Source: Planctomycetota bacterium
GTDB taxonomy: Bacteria > Planctomycetota > UBA8108 > UBA1146
NCBI GenBank assembly: GCA_002691835.1
Contig: NZJA01000007.1
Span: 1 to 9,505, forward strand
Direction of reading: 5' to 3'
Length of the DNA: 9,505 nt
This document shows, one piece after another, positions 7,582-9,505 of this stretch; the stretch's first letter is position 1, and each line of letters starts with the position of its first letter. Position numbers and translations under genes: made by a program. The notes below the pieces were generated by a model that saw nothing but the letters and a program-made list of their open reading frames with translations, did not search any database and had not been told where the DNA came from.

Positions 7582-7932
7582 TCATTTATGATTCTTTTTG
7601 GAGCCGGTCAGTTTTCGAAAACCTTGCTGAAGTATGAAAAGTGGGCCGATCAGCAGAAATCGGGGATCTTTCATAAATGAAGGGCGGTTACCTTCAATCC
7701 CGTGTCCGATGAATTGAAGAATCCAGCCGCCGACGAAGAGACCGAGTCCCCAACGCCAATCAAAAAAGAAAACGACCAGTGAAGCTACGATGGCGGGGAT
7801 TCCGATGACGTGGGTGGCATGATTGAGAGGGTGATTATGATCGGCATGATATCGATCGATCCACCGTTGCAATGGCCCGTGCTGGGTGCCTGGGCTCTCG
7901 TGATTTTCCAATTCCGGTCCATTTTCTTGCAT
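7582..7932 (-). CDS. Mpo1-like / DUF962 small membrane protein
   Basis: The product is 116 residues from ATG 7932. The core YHADHNHPLNHATHVIGIP (28-46) and FIGHGIEGNRPSFMKDP (74-90) is the DUF962 pattern, shared with yeast Mpo1, an Fe(II)-dependent 2-hydroxy fatty acid dioxygenase; the conserved histidines and E80 would hold the metal. Hydrophobic segments near 42-58, 61-76 and 91-101 indicate an integral membrane protein. In-frame ATGs also exist at 7977, 7968 and 7956, giving up to 131 residues. I prefer 7932 because GGAGG (7941-7937) lies 4 nt upstream, the same arrangement as at rpmH, whereas ATG 7977 is directly abutted by GGAG. ATG 7968 has GGAG 9 nt upstream and remains possible. It is the first gene of the three-gene minus-strand cluster. 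Its link to the dehydrogenase is unclear. Bacterial activity is inferred from the family. Confidence 0.85.
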   Translation of the reverse strand: MQENGPELENHESPGTQHGPLQRWIDRYHADHNHPLNHATHVIGIPAIVASLVVFFFDWRWGLGLFVGGWILQFIGHGIEGNRPSFMKDPRFLLIGPLFILQQGFRKLTGSKKNHK

Positions 7933-7989
7933 GCTGCCTCCGCCTGTATTCTCCATCGAATTGTGCATGGGTTCCATCTCCAGTTTTGA

Positions 7990-8019
7990 TCCTGAATGCC
8001 TAATCCGCTGTATTCAGGA
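7990..8019. promoter_or_regulatory. Perfect 8-bp inverted repeat in the divergent intergenic region, candidate operator
   Basis: TCCTGAAT (7990-7997) and ATTCAGGA (8012-8019) are exact reverse complements separated by 14 nt, a layout common for dimeric repressor sites. It lies between the leftward Mpo1-like gene and the rightward ROK kinase gene. It overlaps a possible rightward promoter, TTGATC (7986-7991) and TGTATT (8009-8014) with 17-nt spacing, four of six matches each. It could also be an RNA hairpin in a leader. No regulator gene is visible. Confidence 0.35.
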
Positions 8020-8097
8020 GCATGTTCTCCCAATCGGCGTCGAGGTGCTCTTGCCTCAGCACACTTCGCAGTCGATGCTGTCTTCTGTCGCCGACCT

Positions 8098-8121
8098 GAA
8101 CTCCCCACAGGGGGTCAGTTC
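8098..8121 (+). other. Hairpin in the leader of the ROK kinase gene
   Basis: GAACT (8098-8102) pairs with AGTTC (8117-8121), and CCCC (8103-8106) with GGGG (8110-8113) around an ACA loop, leaving a 3-nt bulge GTC. A run of seven T residues (8136-8142) follows 14 nt later, just before the ribosome binding site. The T run is too far away for a standard terminator. It may be a leader stem affecting translation or attenuation, or chance. Confidence 0.25.
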
Positions 8122-8143
8122 TTTGGGAAGGCTCCTTTTTTTC

Positions 8144-8149
8144 AGGGGG
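8144..8149 (+). promoter_or_regulatory. Ribosome binding site supporting the TTG start of the ROK kinase
   Basis: AGGGGG ends 4 nt before TTG 8154. No ATG or GTG in the same frame lies between the upstream stop at 8097-8099 and the N-terminal motif GLDLGGT, so this site decides the unusual start codon. Confidence 0.55.
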
Positions 8150-8153
8150 TATC

Positions 8154-9122
8154 TTGGGCACTGATTTTTTTGCCGGACTCGATCTGGGCGGAACTGAAAT
8201 CAAAGTGGGAATCTGCACGGCTGATGGCCAGGAATCCTGGTCAGCCCGTTTTCCTAGCAATGCGGTGAAAGGTCAGGAGGCGATCCTTGCTTCCTTGGCG
8301 GAGGCGGGTGGCAAAGCCATCGAAGCTGCCCGTGAAAGAGGCGGGGAAGTTCAGGCTCTGGGTCTCGGAACTCCCGGCGTTGTGGATCCTGACAGTGGCA
8401 TGATTCGATTCCCAGTCGCCAATCTTGGTGGGTGGCATGGAACCGATATCGTCGGCTTTTTTCGTCAGCGATTCAGTATTCCATCCGTGGTCGAAAATGA
8501 TGCGAATTCCGCTGCGTGGGGTGAATATCGATCTGGTGCAGGACAGGGAGCGCGAAACCTCTTGGCCGTCACCGTGGGAACTGGAATCGGCGGAGGCGCA
8601 GTCATCGAGGGAGACCTTCTGAAGGGTTCCATCGGTGGAGCTATGGAACTGGGGCATATCAACTGGGAACCGAAAGGTCGAGATTGTAATTGCGGTTTGG
8701 TCGGCTGTGTCGAGGCCTATGCCGGTGGCTGGGGAATGGCGAAAGAGTGGGGAAGCAGATTGGGTGGCGATGCAAAGCCTGGAGTTTCTGAGCTGATTCA
8801 GGCTGGACTTTCAGGGGATCCATTAGCGAATGAGGTTCTCGATGAAGGCGCGAAGGTTTTAGGAGCAGGCATGATGAGTGCTGTGCATCTGTTAAACCCG
8901 GACGTCATAGTGGTCGGAGGAGGAATTATCGATGCCCGTCCACGTCAGCTTGAGCTACTTGAGGAATCCTTGCGAGATCATCTCTTGCCGAAAGCACTGG
9001 AGGATCTCTCTGTCGTCAAGGCGAAACAGGGTAACCGCGCCGGCTGGATTGGCGCAGCTCTGAGAGCGGAGTACTCGACTCAGGAGAAAAAAGTAAAAGG
9101 TGATGCAGGAGGAACCCCGTGA
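8154..9122 (+). CDS. ROK-family sugar kinase (probable glucokinase or N-acetylhexosamine kinase)
   Basis: The product is 322 residues, the normal ROK length. Visible motifs are the N-terminal phosphate loop DLGGTEIK (10-17), the catalytic segment ENDANSAAWGE (114-124) with D116 as base, the second phosphate motif GTGIGGG (142-148), and the ROK zinc site ELGHINWEP...CNCGLVGCVE, with H168, C178, C180 and C185 as ligands and E165 and E187 as sugar-contact candidates. It would use ATP to phosphorylate the 6-OH of a hexose in the cytoplasm. The gene overlaps the next, a nagA-like deacetylase gene, by 3 nt. That context favours GlcNAc or another amino sugar as substrate, but plain glucose cannot be excluded from sequence. 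The start is TTG, preceded by AGGGGG. The Ala/Lys-rich tail after about residue 308 is non-conserved. Confidence 0.92.
   Translation: MGTDFFAGLDLGGTEIKVGICTADGQESWSARFPSNAVKGQEAILASLAEAGGKAIEAARERGGEVQALGLGTPGVVDPDSGMIRFPVANLGGWHGTDIVGFFRQRFSIPSVVENDANSAAWGEYRSGAGQGARNLLAVTVGTGIGGGAVIEGDLLKGSIGGAMELGHINWEPKGRDCNCGLVGCVEAYAGGWGMAKEWGSRLGGDAKPGVSELIQAGLSGDPLANEVLDEGAKVLGAGMMSAVHLLNPDVIVVGGGIIDARPRQLELLEESLRDHLLPKALEDLSVVKAKQGNRAGWIGAALRAEYSTQEKKVKGDAGGTP
9107..9112 (+). promoter_or_regulatory. Strong ribosome binding site for the nagA-like gene inside the ROK kinase gene
   Basis: AGGAGG lies 6 nt before GTG 9119, inside the last codons of the kinase gene. The kinase stop TGA (9120-9122) overlaps the GTG as GTGA. 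This fixes the start of the downstream gene and indicates translational coupling. Confidence 0.8.
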
Positions 9123-9505
9123 GCAATCCAGAAGATTCTGAAACAAAAGTCGTTCTCAGGGACGGGTTATTAGTACTCCCTGACCGTATTGTTCGTGGAG
9201 ACCTTCTTCTGGAAGGAGCGGTGATTCGAGCATTGGCTCCCTCTGGCAAGGCTACAGGAGATGAGATCTGGGATTTGGGAGGGCGTCGGGTTACCCCAGG
9301 GTGGATCGACACACACATCCATGGTGTGGGGGGAGTTGATTTCAATCACACCGATCCGGAGACGATGGCGAAAAGTGTCGAAGACCTCGCTCTTCAGGGA
9401 ATGACCACGATTTATCCGACCATCGTTCCCGGGCCTGAAGAAGAGATGAAAGAAAATCTGGCAGTCGTGGCCAGAGCTGCAGAACTCAGCCCCTCTATTT
9501 TGGGA
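9119..9505 (+). CDS. nagA: N-acetylglucosamine-6-phosphate deacetylase-like amidohydrolase, 3'-truncated by the window edge
   Basis: The first 129 codons are visible and the frame is open to the last base. The N-terminus shows the small beta-sandwich typical of amidohydrolases (VVLRDGLLVLPDRIVRGDLL), then RRVTPGWIDTHIHGVGGVDF (56-75) with the metal-binding pair H66-x-H68 of the TIM barrel, and GMTTIYPTIV (94-103), which matches the G(V/M)TxxxPTxx strand of NagA. NagA removes the acetyl group from GlcNAc-6-phosphate to give glucosamine-6-phosphate, so it would act on the product of the overlapping ROK kinase. The HIHGVGG and PTIV motifs favour NagA over dihydroorotase or allantoinase. The remaining ligands (a Glu, two His and an Asp) lie outside the window, so the assignment is strong but incomplete. 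The start is GTG 9119, fixed by AGGAGG 6 nt upstream. Confidence 0.85.
   Translation, partial: MSNPEDSETKVVLRDGLLVLPDRIVRGDLLLEGAVIRALAPSGKATGDEIWDLGGRRVTPGWIDTHIHGVGGVDFNHTDPETMAKSVEDLALQGMTTIYPTIVPGPEEEMKENLAVVARAAELSPSILG

Overview
The window looks like chromosomal DNA from a Planctomycetota or related PVC-group bacterium. The main evidence is a secreted dehydrogenase-like protein carrying a fused class-I cytochrome c domain ('PVC-type heme-binding CxxCH' architecture), with a DUF1080 (3-keto-disaccharide hydrolase-like) gene directly downstream. An M64-type peptidase and a short L34 beginning MKVRIRKSGIKRK fit that picture. Base composition is moderate and even. I see no insertion sequence, phage gene, CRISPR array, tRNA or rRNA.

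Left third, plus strand: the 3' part of a large M64 (IgA-peptidase-like) metallopeptidase gene that is open to the left window edge, a 75-bp gap holding a hairpin, then a GTG-started MinD/FlhG-type P-loop ATPase. These two run toward rpmH (ribosomal protein L34), a 45-codon gene on the minus strand at 3497-3634. rpmH has its own strong Rho-independent terminator, so it is a single-gene unit; rnpA is not next to it.

Middle, minus strand: a tight three-gene cluster read from right to left. It is an Mpo1/DUF962-like small membrane protein, the 878-residue dehydrogenase/HEAT/cytochrome c protein, and a secreted DUF1080 protein. Junctions are TGA-G-ATG and TAATG, so the three are probably co-transcribed and translationally coupled. 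The second and third products carry export signals and probably act together outside the cytoplasm on a sugar or polyol substrate. The DUF1080 gene has four identical 15-bp tandem repeats encoding a Pro/Ser linker just after the signal peptide.

Right end, plus strand: divergent from the Mpo1-like gene across a short intergenic region with a perfect 8-bp inverted repeat and a second hairpin. It holds a TTG-started ROK-family sugar kinase overlapping by 3 nt the start of a nagA-like amidohydrolase gene that runs off the window. The pair suggests N-acetylglucosamine (amino sugar) phosphorylation and deacetylation.

No stretch over about 300 bp lacks a gene. I found no convincing new defence or mobile system. 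The points most worth checking are the isolated rpmH, the dehydrogenase/DUF1080 operon, the in-frame tandem repeat and the inverted repeat in the divergent intergenic region.
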